In this document: positions 34,046-46,342 of the stretch, one piece after another
Layout of the letters: the number at the start of each line of letters is the position of its first letter
How positions within the stretch are numbered: the stretch's first letter is position 1
Assembly (NCBI GenBank): GCA_039519185.1
Contig: CM076847.1
Coordinates: 41,946,916 to 42,010,915 of the forward strand
Direction of reading: 5' to 3'
DNA: 64,000 nt
Source: Astragalus membranaceus
Taxonomy: Eukaryota; Streptophyta; Magnoliopsida; Fabales; Fabaceae
Position numbers and translations under genes: made by a program
The notes under the pieces: generated by a model
What the model saw: only the letters and a program-made list of their open reading frames with translations
What the model was told of the DNA's origin: nothing
Databases searched by the model: none

Positions 34046-35023
34046 GAAGGCACTGATGGAGATACTGTTGTTCAATTAGAAGAATTGAAGGAGGTACTGC
34101 AGGGAATCGCATTACAAAGAGAGAGGGAAGATAAGTGGATTTGGTTAGTTGAATCAAACAAGCAGTTTACTGTGAAGTCCTATTATACGTGGTTGATTAA
34201 AATGTATGCAGGTGAGGAACTTAGCAGGTTATCAGGGCGGATGGAGACTATATACAAAAAGGTGTGGAAGTGTGATGTCCCAACAAAACCCATCGTTCTA
34301 ATATGGCACATCCAAATTAACAGGCTACCTACAAGAGAAAATATGATGAAAAGAGGGGTGATCAATAATGCTCGTGAGACTAGCTGTGTCCTATGCTTCG
34401 AAGAAGAAAGCACAAGCCATTTGTTCATCTGGTGCAGGCGGGTGAAGGAGGTATGACAGAAGTATTACAATTGGATGGATGTCATGCAGCAACCGGCCAA
34501 ACTCCGGTAAACCACTTCTCGGAATTCGGTCAGATTCTTAAAGGCAGGAAACTGAAGAGATTGAAACATCTCATATGGGTGGCAACAGTTTGGGCTATAT
34601 GGCAAGCAAGGAACAAGATCGTTTTTGAAGGGACGGTGGCAAATGTCGATTCCATGGTCAGACATGCAAAATATTTGTCATGGGGATGGTTCATATCAAG
34701 AAAAGGGAAAAGGTCAAAGTGGAATTTCGCAGATTGGCTGCTCAGACAATTGGGATGTTTGACAGAGAGGTGAAGACAATTAGCGTATTTTCAAAATGCA
34801 GGCAGAGATTTTGGGGATTTGTTTTTTTCTCTTTCAACTGGTTGTATTATGTAATGATATTTGTATTGTATTAGTGGGCATCAGGGTACTCTTTTTCCTA
34901 CCTGGGTCTTTTTCCCACGGGGATTTGGCCCTGGTAGTTTTAATGAGGCCCCATCATTATACCGTGTAACGGGTTGGTGCTCCCCTTGTGCCCCTTAAAT
35001 ATAAGCCTTGATTATAAAAAAAA
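34046..35023 (+). pseudogene. LINE ORF2 fragment, plus strand, second part, with 3' UTR and poly(A)
   Basis: It continues the coding sequence broken at 25808. 34085-34456 reads DKWIWLVESNKQFTVKSYYT and the zf-RVT region (IWHIQINRLPTRENMMKRGV, CVLCFEEESTSHLFIWC). After a frameshift near 34440, 34393-34773 reads HLIWVATVWAIWQARNKIVF. The 3' UTR (34774-35015) is homologous to that of the LINE at 17276, and an A-run ends it at 35016-35023. Confidence 0.88.
34974..34994 (+). other. LINE 3'-terminal hairpin
   Basis: GGTGC and GTGCC (two wobble pairs) flank a CCCCTT-type loop about 20 nt before the A-run. It corresponds to 5089-5103 and 17306-17324. Confidence 0.4.
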
Positions 35024-35088
35024 GTTCTTCGTAAGGGATATTAATAAAAATGGAGAGACAACTAGTAAACACACCTACACAGATACAT

Positions 35089-37779
35089 TGTAAGATCCCT
35101 AGTTCAGGTTCATTTTACATAACGAAATTAACTTGCGATTTATCGTCAGTTAAATGATAAGTCGAGTCACGGCTAAGTTTATGTCGAGAAAGCAATGTTA
35201 AGTTGCTCAATTATATGATTTACATGCACTATTCCTTTAATCATGAATTATTGTGTATTACTTGATTAGATTTGAGGTTTAAGTAGAAGTTATAGTTTAA
35301 AGGGAAAAACGGTCATTTTGCCTAGTGAGTGGTTAGGATAAATGATTAGCTAACCTATATGAAATGACATGTCTAATAATATGTGAAAACTAATTTAATT
35401 AGTAAGTATGTATGTTGAGTAATTGTTTGATTAAACTTGGTTTTAAGTGGGAATAGAAAATAAGGGTAGTTTAGTCTTTTCCCTTCTATTTTCCCTCAGC
35501 TCTCTAAAACACAAAACACAACACATTCAGTTTTTCCAGAATTTCTGCAATAGGGAGAGTTGAGAGAGAGGGAGAAACCGTGAGGAGAGAGAGAGAAGAG
35601 AGGAGAAGAACCAAGCTTCAATCCTTCATGCATGTTAGTGATTTCAACATCAATCTTCCTCATTTGATCTCCTCTACACATTGATACCAATTTCACCATC
35701 ATCTCACTTCAGCTCACTCATAATTTCCGAATCATCACTTCCTTTCATCCTTTGAAATCGAGTTGCATGTGAGATGTGAAGCTAGATAGAGTTCTCTTGG
35801 TAGTTGCTTGTCTTTTGGGAGCTAAAATTTTGGTTTTGGTCTTGCATGTTACATCTGGAGCTGGAGCAGTAGAGTTTGGGGGTTCTCTTAGGCCATTGAA
35901 GTGTCAAATTTCAAGTCTTGGGACTGGTATGAGTGATGGATGTGAAGATAGCAACTCAAATTAAAAACTCTACAGTAAACCCGTTATGATAGTCTCTGGT
36001 AATTCACGAGTAACTTCCTCCACAGACATCATTTGAATTCCATTTTTGATTCATTAGAAACTAGACACAAAATTCTTCGAAATAGGCACAAGAATGAACT
36101 GATTTCATTGAGTATGGAGGGATAAATTGCACCACAAAGTTACACTTTCGAAACAGTGACAGAATTAACCCACTCACATCGTTTTGGTCATAACTCCCTG
36201 AATATTTGTTGAATCAGTTTGAAGTCTGTACCGTTAGAAACTAGACAACATTTCCTTCATGTTAGGAACTTGTTTTGATGGTTTTGGTTAATAATTGAAG
36301 GAGTTATACCTATTGCGAAACAGCGCTCAGATGCTGTCAAACCGAATTAGAAATTAGTGGCCACGTTCTAGAAATTGGTGTTAGATCGGAGTAAAAAGGG
36401 GATTACATTATTGATTTGAGATGCATTTGGGGAAGCTTCAGTAACTGGACACGTTCGGGGATCCGTTCGGGATTGATTTGATGTTCGTGGAAGCAAGAAA
36501 TTCGAGTACGAGGATTGTTAGTGTGGTTCCGTGCGAGTGTTAGAATCTCGTTGTTGTCGTTGTGCGTGATTATCATCACGAAAGGTGAGTTCTATACTCG
36601 CTTATGGGTTTTCAATTTTATTGTGTCAACCTTGCATGGGATTGAGAATATCGTTTCATTCAATTTCGTTGAAAGCCGTTGTTTTGCGAAAACCGTAATT
36701 GCGAAAATGTGTTTGGTTATGAACGATTGATTGGTTGATGCATTGTGATTTAATGATGTTGTTTGGACTGGAATATTGTCTGGTATTATCTGTTTTGAGG
36801 TTGGATTTTGACCGGGTTACGGATTGGACGCGATAGGAAAAGCGAAACAGAACGAAATAATCGAATTGTGACTCTGCTACAGGCAGCACGGGTCGTGCTA
36901 CCCCTAGCACGGGTCGTGCCAACCTTTCTGGTTGACTGGAATTGCGTTTTAAGGCAGCACGAGTCGTGCTAGGTCTGGCACGGGTTGTGCCAGGTCTTTT
37001 GTCTCCGGTTGCCAAAAAATCGTTTGGTCGCTCCTTTTGATTCCAAACCTCTTCTAATCTCCTTCTTAACCATCCCTCATGTCATGGAACCATTGGTGCT
37101 CTGTTTTTGAACACGATTACAAGGTTTAAAATGAATTGTTTTGGAAGTCATAATTGTTTCAAAAACCGTAAAGTAGTACACGTGAGCGAACATGTGTTAT
37201 GTTTAATGTAATGGAACGAAATGTTCAAGCAATTGTTTAAGGTCATGGAACTAAATGTTCAAGCAAGGTAATGATATATAAATTATATCAAAGCGTGGGT
37301 GACGACCCAGTTAATTAGTATACTAGGGGAGGGGAAGTACGATTGAGTGGACTACGATTGAATGAAAGGAATAATGAACCGCGAGTGTTTAGTAAGGGGT
37401 CTCGATAGGACTCACTGAGATTTGTAATCTCACCCTTTATATGTTGATGTTTTACAGATACGCAGGGAAAGAACAAAGCGAGAAAACACGGTTAGATGAG
37501 GCGTTATGGAGAGCCCGAAGACTTAGCTTTTGTCTTCATTTTTTTTCCCCTAGTTTTAATGTAATTTCGATATTATGATTTGTATATGTATTAGAAGTTG
37601 TAAATCGTTTCCGCTATTGCTGTTTTTGATATTGAATAATAGGGAATAAGAATGATCACTTGATGAGTTATATCAAGTTTTTAATTTCGTTCAATATCCA
37701 AATACAGGAATTTTACTCTGATGTATACTAAGTTGTGCATTTTAGTATTTCTACTTGTTAGAAATATTAGGGTGTTACA
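35089..37779 (+). mobile_element. Gypsy-type solo LTR
   Basis: TGTAAGATCCC...GGGTGTTACA, 2691 bp, flanked by TACAT (35084-35088 and 37780-37784). No coding sequence. A GA-rich leader (35557-35603) follows the AT-rich start, giving plus orientation. Four GCACGGGTCGTGC-type palindromes lie at 36886-36990. Its 3' part (from 36168) lies inside the tandem duplication and recurs at 40546-42272. A third, inverted relative lies at 47661-50198. Confidence 0.9.
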
Positions 37780-38111
37780 TACATTCCCTCTACTTGATGC
37801 AAAATCCAAACCTCTTTATCATATAATCTATGAACCCCCAAATGAACGAATCATTGGCCTTCTCAAAGTTCAATTTAAAGATCATATATTGTTTCCCGAT
37901 TTTCTTCGCAAAATCGACAACTTCATTCACAACAACTCCTCAACTGCTAGGTACCTAGATGTTAGGATCTTTCCTACAAACCTAAAGAGGAAACCTAGTC
38001 GGGAGATAGGGAGATAGTTCTAAAGTCCAGTGACGGAGGTAATATAAATTTTATGAGGTGGCTAAATATAAAAGACTAGTTTCCTTTTTTGTCCCCAACT
38101 TTCTTTGATTG

Positions 38112-38372
38112 GTCGGTTTGGTCATTATATTTTACTTTTGGCAACTTTGTTCCTCTAAGTTGGCAATTTTGGTCCGTATAATTTTTTCATTGTACTCTTG
38201 ATCCCTAAAAATCGTGGATTGTGCAATTTTGATCTCCGAATATTCCAAAATTTAAGATCTTTGAGTACCAAAAGTAAATAATCCATCATTTTGAGGATAA
38301 AAATTGTCAAATTATGAAACTTAGGGACTAAAATTGTCAAAAGTAAAATAGAGGAACCAAAATCACCAACAT
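38112..38372. repeat. Possible fold-back/MITE-like repeat (also at 42590-42848)
   Basis: The left end (TATTTTACTTTTGGCAACTT, then TTCCTCTAA) is roughly the reverse complement of the right end (TTGTCAAAAGTAAAATAGAGGAACC). The ends are imperfect and I could not define a target duplication. Confidence 0.35.
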
Positions 38373-38559
38373 ACAAAAATCACCATATTTGTTTTAGATA
38401 ATAAAATAGACTAACGAACTTTAACTAATGGACTTGTTGTTAATCTTTTATACCTCCTTAAACAAATAAACTTGGTTGGAGTAACTAAATAATATATTAT
38501 TGGGGTAACTAAATATAAAATATACCTATTTATTCAAATACATGTATTATTTTTGGGGT

Positions 38560-39120
38560 AGCGAGAACTACCCCATTGATACACTAGCAACCGCCCCTGC
38601 TAAAGTCCCCAAGGATATAAATGGTAGTAAGATTTTGATGAGGCATATCAATGGATATCTGTTCTGTACCTAGCAGTCGTCCGGGCCCGATCCGGTGACT
38701 GCTGCTGGTAGGTCTTCTACCGTCCAAGTGGTATAAGCCAAAGTGATCCCGAGTGGGGTACCTGCGCTGCAACTCTGACGCTCAAGTCAATATTGAGAAT
38801 TGTAGAGTTGTATAGCAATGAATGAGAATGTACCTATTTTTGGCAATGTGTGCCAGTATTTATAGGGATATGTGCTAGCTCTGAGCCGTTGGATCGATCG
38901 GGTGAATCTGAGCTGTCGAGGCATAATAGACATGAATGGGCTGATTTATTGTGGATATGGGTCCAAGCTATTGGGCTGACCCAGGTCCAATTGCTGGAGT
39001 GAGTCTCTTGACCCGGTGCAAAACTATATCCATGGTTGTAACTTGTATTTCCTAAGATGCATTATGAGGCATTATGAAGACCCTTGTGTCATATAAATAA
39101 GATTTACATGACATTGTACA
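38560..39120. other. Unclassified repetitive-looking DNA (also at 43033-43590)
   Basis: GC-richer sequence (for example GTCGTCCGGGCCCGATCCGG) with no convincing reading frame. It resembles the leader part of a mobile element, but I cannot assign it. Confidence 0.35.
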
Positions 39121-39272
39121 CCTTACGCCTGGAAAATTATAATAGAAATACACTCTTCTTTTGTTTTTGAAAAAAAAATACTCCCTTCTTGTGTCTTCGT
39201 AAATACTCATTTTATCTCTATTTTTCTATTTTGTTATATTTTTTGCTTACTTCTGTTTAGGATTGGTTTATA

Positions 39273-39662
39273 CGGTACTAGAAAAGGGAGATTTTGTACG
39301 AAATTTCAAATAGATTTCGAATAGATTTTCCAACGTTTTTATCATGGATTTGGGATAGATATATAGTTTGTGATGAATCTCACAGAAAATATCTCTCGAT
39401 CAAAAAACCTTCATTGTTAGTTCAAGACTTCAAGTAATCCGTCCAATATTTCGTCCCAGCCCATTTCAAGCGGATTTTAAACGAATTTTAGATGGAATCC
39501 ATCCAGAAATTCGTCCCAAATCCGTATAATATCTGTCTGAAATCCATCTCAAATTTTTTCTGTCCGAAATCCGTTTCAAATTTATTCGAATTAGAATACA
39601 ATTTTAGACGGAATCTATTTCGTTCGAAATTTCTAGCCAAAAATGCTACTTTTTTAGTAGTG
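39273..39662. mobile_element. Small non-autonomous CACTA-like element, unit 1
   Basis: The right end reads TTTTTTAGTAGTG (reverse CACTACTAAAAAA) and the left end CGGTACTAGAAAA. Similarity extends to AAATTTC on both sides. The trinucleotide ATA flanks it (39270-39272 and 39663-39665), matching the 3-bp duplication of CACTA elements. The interior holds repeated variants of AAATCCGTCTGAAATCC, like subterminal repeats. Confidence 0.55.
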
Positions 39663-39798
39663 ATAACGATGATAGTTTTGTTATTACATATATTTATAAC
39701 TATCAAAAAAACTTCAGTTGATATAATCTTATAAATATCGATCATTCGTATTCCATGTATTTCCTGTGACAACATACCAAAATTAGCAATTGAATTTA

Positions 39799-40545
39799 TC
39801 AGTAATTTCTTGGGAGAATCACAGAGAGGCTAACAAAGACAGCATAGAGAAAGAGCAAGAGACCAGTGAAGTTCACTATTTGTCCCTCTTGGCTACGAAA
39901 TAGTCCAAGGAACTGAAAATATTCAACAAATCCTGTCTCAGCTGTACCAACTGCAAGCAGAAAGATGACCATTCCTATGAACCTGTGCCATGGCAAAAGG
40001 GTTGCTCTTGTAGACACTTCTGCCCCTTGGAAGAAATATACAAAGAAGGCCAGGATATACTACAAAACAAAAAAAAAAACAAGAATTGGCATAAATTAGT
40101 TAATTAAACAAAAGATATATTTTATGGCTCTGTTTAACTAAATAAAAATTGTTGTCCACTAGCTTTAATAATACTAATGTTTTATTTAGGTATTAACCAT
40201 TGTTACAGGAATTTAATCTGGGTCAACAAAGAAATTTCATATTCCAAAATCTAAAATATAAAATACTAAGGAATTAATTTTCATTCTGAATAAGATTTTA
40301 AATTTCATAACTTTTGGAGCCCCAAACCAAATGCACATATTGCTGAAATTAGATATGGAATTTACCTGCAAACCAAATGCACATATTGCTGAAATTCCTA
40401 GCCAAGAGTGTAATGTATACATATTAGGCAAACCCGCTTCTTTCTTAGATTTGAAAACTGCAATAGTTCCTAAAACTCCTGAGGCTAGAGCTATCAGATG
40501 CAACAGAAGATGAACTACCTTTGCTGAGCTTCGTTTTCCAGGAAT
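39799..40545 (-). pseudogene. Truncated cytochrome b561 copy (exon 4 and part of exon 3)
   Basis: Exon 4 (39799-40059) and the last ~180 bp of exon 3 (40366-40545) match the intact gene at 44272-45035, splice sites included. Exons 1 and 2 and the start of exon 3 are absent; the LTR sequence of unit 2 begins instead. Exon 4 differs from the intact gene by few bases, including CCA to CAA in the FPGAEVS segment (Pro to Gln). No start codon or promoter of its own is seen. Confidence 0.9.
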
Positions 40546-41336
40546 TTACCCACTCACATCGTTTTGGTCATAACTCCCTGAATATTTGTTGAATCAGTTT
40601 GAAGTCTGTACCGTTAGAAACTAGACAAAATTTCCTTCATGTTAGGCACTTGTTTTGATGGTTTTGGTTAAGGATTGAAGGAGTTATACCTATTGCGAAA
40701 CAGTACTCAGATGCTGTCAAACCGAATTAGAAGTTAGTGGCCGCGTTCTAGAAATTGGTGTTAGATCGGAGTAAAAACGGGATTACATTATTGACTTGAG
40801 ATGCATTTGGGGAAGCTTCAGTAACTGGACACGTTCGGGGATCCGTTCGGGATCGATTTGATGTTCGTGGAAGCAAGAAATTCGAGTACGGGGATTGTTC
40901 GTGCGATTCTGTGCGAGTGTTAGAATCTCGTTGTTGTCGTTGTGCGTGATTATCATCACGAAAGGTGAGTTCTATACTCGCTTAGGGTTTTTCAATTTTA
41001 TTGTGTCAGCCTTGCATGTGATTGAGAATATCGTTTCATTCGATTTCGTTGAAAGCCGTTGCTTTGCGAAAACCGTAATTGCGAAAATGTGTTTGGTTAT
41101 GAACGATTGATTGATTGATGCATTGTGATTTAATAATGTTGTTTGGACTGGAATATTGTCTAGTATTATCTGTTTTGAGGTTGGATTTTGACCGGGTTAC
41201 GGATTGGACGCGATAGGAAAAGCGAAACAGAACGAAATAATCGAATTCTGACTCTGCTACAGGCAGCACGGGTCGTGCTACCCCTAGCATGGGTCGTGCC
41301 AACCTTTCTGGTTGACTGGAATTGTATTTTCAGGCA

Positions 41337-41412
41337 ACACGAGTCGTGCTAGGTCTGGCACGAGTCGTGCTAGGTCTGGCACGAGTCGTGCTAGGTCTGG
41401 CACGAGTCGTGC
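41337..41412. repeat. 21-bp minisatellite, about 3.6 copies
   Basis: GCACGAGTCGTGCTAGGTCTG is repeated head to tail. Unit 1 has only two comparable motifs (36957-36990). The first half of each unit is a near-palindrome. Confidence 0.85.
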
Positions 41413-43745
41413 CAGGTCTTCTGTCTCCGGTTGCCAAAAATTCGTTTCGTCGCTTCTTTGGATTCCAAACCTCTTCTAATCTCCTTCCCAACCATCCCTC
41501 ATGTCATGGAACCATTGGTACTCTGTTTTTGAACACGATTGCAAGGTTTAAAATGAATTGTTTTTGGAAGTCATAATTGTGTCAAAAACCGTAAAGTAGT
41601 ACACGTGAGCGAACATGTGTTATGTTTAATGTCATGGAACGAAATGTTCAAGCAATTGTTTAAGGTCATGGAACTAAATTTTCAAGCAAGGTAATGATAT
41701 ATAAATTATATCAAAGCGCGGGTGACGACCCAGTTAATTAGTATACTAGGGGAGGGGAAGTCATGAGCCCCAGAACCTAGACCTCACGAGGTTTGAAGCT
41801 AGCGTAAGCTAGTGGAGAGGTTCAATGGTAAAGGCGTGGCCATTACCGGAGATGTACTATGTCATGTCATGTCATGTAAAAAGTATATGCACGTTGGGCC
41901 TAAATGGACTACGATTGAATGAAAGGAATAATAAACCGTGAGTGTGTAGTAAGGGGTCTCGATAGAACTCACTGATTTGTAATCTCACCCTTTATGGAGA
42001 GCCCGAAGACTTAGCTTTTGTCTTCATTTTTTTCCCCTAGTTTTAATGTGATTTCGATATTATGACTTGTAGATGTATTAGAAGTTGTAAATCGTTTCCG
42101 CTATTACTGTTTTTGATATTGAATAATAGGGAAAAAGATTGATCACTTGATGAGTTATATCAAGTTTTAATTTTGTTCAATATCCAAATACAGGAATTTT
42201 ACTCTGATGTATACTAAGTTGTGCATTTTAGTATTTCTACTTGTTAGAGTAGAAATATTAGGGTGTTACATGCATGTCCTCTACTTGATGCAAAATCCAA
42301 ACCTCTTTATCATATAATCTATGAACCCCCAAATGAACGAATCATTGGCCTTCTCAAAGTTCAATTTAAAGATCATATATTGTTTCCCGATTTTCTTCGC
42401 AAAGTCGACAACTCCTCAACTGCTAGGTACCTAGATGTTAGGATCTTTGCAACAAACCTAAAGAGGAAACCTAGTCGGGAGATAGGGAGATAGTTCTAAA
42501 GTCCAGCGACGGAGGTAATATAAATATTACGAAGTGGCTAAATATAAAAGATTAGTTTCATTTTTTGCCCCCAACTTTCTTTGATCGGCCGGTTTGGTCA
42601 TTTTATTTTACTTTTGACGACTTTGCTTCTCTAATTTGGCAATTTTGGTCCGTATAATTTTTTCATTGCACTCTTGATCCCTAAAAATCCTGGATTGTGC
42701 AATTTTGATCTCCAAATTTTCCAAAATTTAAGATCTTTGAGTACCAAAAGTAAATAATCCATCATTTTGAGGATAAAAATTGTCAAATTATGAAACTTAG
42801 GGACTAAAATTGTCAAAAGTAAAATAGAGGAACCAAAATCACCAACATACAAAAATCACCATATTTGTTTTAGATAATAAAATAGACTACCGTACTTTAA
42901 CTAATGGACTTGTTGGTAATCTTTTACCTCCTTAAACAAATAAACTTGATTTGAGTAACTAAATAATATATTATTGGGGTAACTAAATATAAAATATACC
43001 TATTTATTCAAATACATGTATTATTTTTGGGGTAGCGAGAACTACCCCATTGATACACTAGCAACCGCCCCTGCTAAAGTCCCCAAGGATATAAATGGTA
43101 GTAAGATTTTGATGAGACATATCAATGGATATCTGTTCTGTACCTAGCAGTCGTCCGGGCCCGATCCGGTGACTGCTCCTGGTAGGTCTTCTACCATCCA
43201 AGTGGTATAAGCCAAGGTGATCCCGAGTGGGGTACCTGCGCTGCAACTCTGACGCTCAAGTCAGTATTGAGAATTGTAGAGTTGTATAGCAATGAATGAG
43301 AATGTACTTATTTTTGGCAATGTGTGCTAGTATTTATAGGGATATGTGCTAGCTCTGAGCCGTTGGATCGATCGGGTGAATCTGAGCTGTCGAGGCATAA
43401 TAGACATGAATGGGCTGATTTATTGTGGATATGGGTCCAAGCTATTGGGCTGACCCATGTCCAATTGCTGGAGTGAGTCTCTTGACCCGGTACAAAACAA
43501 TATCCATGGTTGTAACTTGTATTTCCTAAGATGCATTATGACGCATTATGAAGACCCTTGTGTCATATAAATAAGATTTACATGACATTGTACACCTTAC
43601 GCCTGGAAAAGTATAATAGAAATACACTCTTTTTTGTTTTTGAAAAAAAAATACTCCCTTCTTGTGTCTTCGTAAATACTCATTTTATCTCTATTTTTCT
43701 ATTTTGTTATATTTTTTGCTTACTTTTGTTTAGGATTGGTTTATA

Positions 43746-44135
43746 CGGTACTAGAAAAGGGAGATTTTGTACGAAATTTCAAATAGATTTCGGATAGATT
43801 TTCCAACGTTTTTATCATGGATTTGGGATAGATATATAGTTTGTGATGAATCTCACAGAAAATATCTCTCGATCAAAAAACCTTCATTGTTAGTTCAAGA
43901 CTTCAAGTAATCCGTCCAATATTTCGTCCCAGCCCATTTCAAGCGGATTTTAAACGAATTTTAGATGGAATCCATCCAGAAATTCGTCCCAAATCCGTAT
44001 AATATCTGTCTGAAATCCATCTCAAATTTTTTCTGTCCGAAATCCGTTTCAAATTTATTCGAATTAGAATACAATTTTGGACGGAATCTATTTCGTTCGA
44101 AATTTCTAGCCAAAAATGCTACTTTTTTAGTAGTG
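43746..44135. mobile_element. Small non-autonomous CACTA-like element, unit 2 copy
   Basis: Same element as 39273-39662, duplicated with its flanks (ATA on both sides) as part of the segmental duplication, not by transposition. Confidence 0.55.
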
Positions 44136-44271
44136 ATAACGATGATAGTTTTGTTACTACATATATTTATAACTATCAAAAAAACTTCAGTTGATATAAT
44201 CTTATAAATATCGATCATTCGTATTCCATGTATTTCCTGTGACAACATACCAAAATTAGCAATTGAATTTA

Positions 44272-46342
44272 TCAGTAATTTCTTGGGAGAATCACAGAGA
44301 GGCTAACAAAGACAGCATAGAGAGAGAGCAAGAGACCAGTGAAGTTCACTATTTGTCCCTCTTGGCTACGAAATAGTCCAAGGAACTGAAAATATTCAAC
44401 AAATCCTGTCTCAGCTGTACCAACTGCAAGCAGAAAGATGACCATTCCTATGAACCTGTGCCATGGCAAAAGGGTTGCTCTTGTAGACACTTCTGCCCCT
44501 GGGAAGAAATATACAAAGAAGGCCAGGATATACTACAAAACAAAAAAAACAAGAATTGGCATAAATTAGTTAATTAAACAAAAGATATATTTTATGGCTC
44601 TGTTTAACTAAATAAAAATTGTTGTCCACTAGCTTTAATAATACTAATGTTTTATTTAAGTATTAACCATTGTTACAGGAATTTAATCTTGGTCAACAAA
44701 TAAATTTCATATTCCAAAATCTAAAATATAAAATACTAAGGAATTAATTTTCATTCTGAATAAGATTTTAAATTTCATAACTTTTGGAGCCCCAAACCAA
44801 ATGCACATATTGCTGAAATTAGATATGGAATTTACCTGCAAACCAAATGCACATATTGCTGAAATTCCTAGCCAAGAGTGTAATGTATACATATTAGGCA
44901 AACCCGCTTCTTTCTTAGATTTGAAAACTGCAATAGTTCCTAAAACTCCTGAGGCTAGAGCTATCAGATGCAACAGAAGATGAACTACCTTTGCTGAGCT
45001 TCGTTTTCCCGGAATGTACTTATATGTCATGATAGCTGTTGCAAACAATAATTTGATATCAAATGTTGACTCAATTGAATAATTTTTTTTTTGACATACA
45101 GTTGAATAATATTGATAGTTTGAGAATGTAAAGTATTTTCTCGACTAAAGTTTTAAAGAGAATCTGCAACTCCAATTTTCGTCACAACATTCATGACATT
45201 AGACATAGTTAACTGCGACTCTATGCAATATTAAGGATTGCGACCAATCACACTACAACCTTGACTCAAACCTTTTGACCTCTGTGATACCTTATTTTGA
45301 GTAAAATTATACTCGTGGAACTGATTTTTGGTTAAGCTTAAGTAAAACCATAGTCAGTTCTATGAGTGGTGTGTGGAGCCTATAGAATGCATTTCCAAGG
45401 GTCTGGAGTCGGTGTCGGATCCACTCACACTCTAGGGTGGTCAACCACACACCCTAAAACAAAATTAGCACAAATACCCCATATTAAAAAATAATTTTAC
45501 ACACCCTAGTTTTTCTTGCATCCATATACTCCTAGTTTTGCATGCAAGTCACTAAGTTTACACGAGTCTAATGCACCACACTCACACAATTGAAAAAGAT
45601 GTATTTAATAATATTGGCACCTCATTATTCAACGATTTCAAAATATAAAATCACGTAGAGAATAATTATGAGTTGGGTAATCTATTTATTATTTTAACAT
45701 ATAAAATTTTTTCTTTTGGCGATCCGTGTGTTTAAAATTATTTGCACCCCTAACCTAGGGTCTTAGATCCGCGACTGTTTGGAGTTATATGTTTTATGGT
45801 CGTATTGACTCTCTCTTGGAGTGGATCGGTTGCACTGGTTTGGATTGTTGTATTGTTTTCCGCTTATGGTGTAGTTTGTGTTGGCCCTCCTCTTAATTGA
45901 GAGGAAACCAATATAGAGGTTTTTTGTGTTCATTCAAAACACAAATTACCGACATTATGAATAATTTTACTTTTTCAAAACAAAAAAATCTTAAAGCAAA
46001 ATAAAATTATGCTATAAATTGGCATAATTAGAGCTCTGCATACCTTCTCCACCTACTAAAATAAACCCAATTACCATTAGAAGTGGATGCAGCTGCAGAT
46101 AACAGAAAATACAATATGAGAGTATATATAGACATGCTGACCAAAATAATTGGAAATTACATAATAAATTAAATAAGTTGAACAAAACTCACATTCAAAA
46201 TCTTGATTTTATTGGAAGAATACAAAGCCACACCTTCCCGGAAGTGTAGCAACCAGACTAACACAAGGGTTGTTATAGCAGTGAATAACAAATGGGCAAA
46301 TATAGTAACTGAAGTTGCTCTAATTTGAAAGCCACGAGGCAT
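44272..46342 (-). CDS. CYB561: Cytochrome b561, transmembrane ascorbate-dependent electron carrier (4 exons)
   Basis: Exons on the minus strand: 46193-46342, 46044-46092, 44836-45035 and 44272-44532. Introns are GT-AG and the joined frame is 660 nt (219 residues), the normal length of plant cytochrome b561. These proteins pass electrons from ascorbate across a membrane, often the tonoplast, through two haems. Visible signatures: MPRGFQIRATSVTIFAHLL start; LHPLLMVIGFILVGGEA with haem-ligand candidate His52; AIMTYKY on the ascorbate side; His85 and His89 in VVHLLLHLIAL; the TLHSWLG motif with His119; and LLPWHRFIGM with His158. Six hydrophobic segments are predicted by eye. Intron 2 (45036-46043) is about 1 kb with no recognised element. 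The 3' end from 45015 lies in a tandem duplication, but the gene is complete. It is the only convincing host gene here. Confidence 0.93.

Larger units (their letters stand above)
36168..40545. repeat. Direct segmental duplication, unit 1
   Basis: It matches 40546-45015 throughout: solo-LTR 3' part, intergenic DNA, exon 4 and most of exon 3 of the b561 gene. The junction at 40541-40548 joins exon 3 sequence (...CCAGGAAT) to LTR sequence (TTACCCACTC). Both parental sites contain GAAT. Unit 1 lacks about 140 bp around 37343 that unit 2 keeps (41762-41905). Confidence 0.92.
40546..45015. repeat. Direct segmental duplication, unit 2
   Basis: Second copy, ending inside exon 3 of the intact b561 gene. 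It lacks about 65 bp near 41995 (present at 37440-37505) and has an expanded 21-bp minisatellite at 41337-41412. The TACAT site after the LTR is mutated to TGCAT (42271 area). Confidence 0.92.

Noticed and set aside
45290..45900. Possible extra exon or gene within b561 intron 2
   Set aside because: No open frame with splice sites fits. The joined four-exon frame already has normal length.
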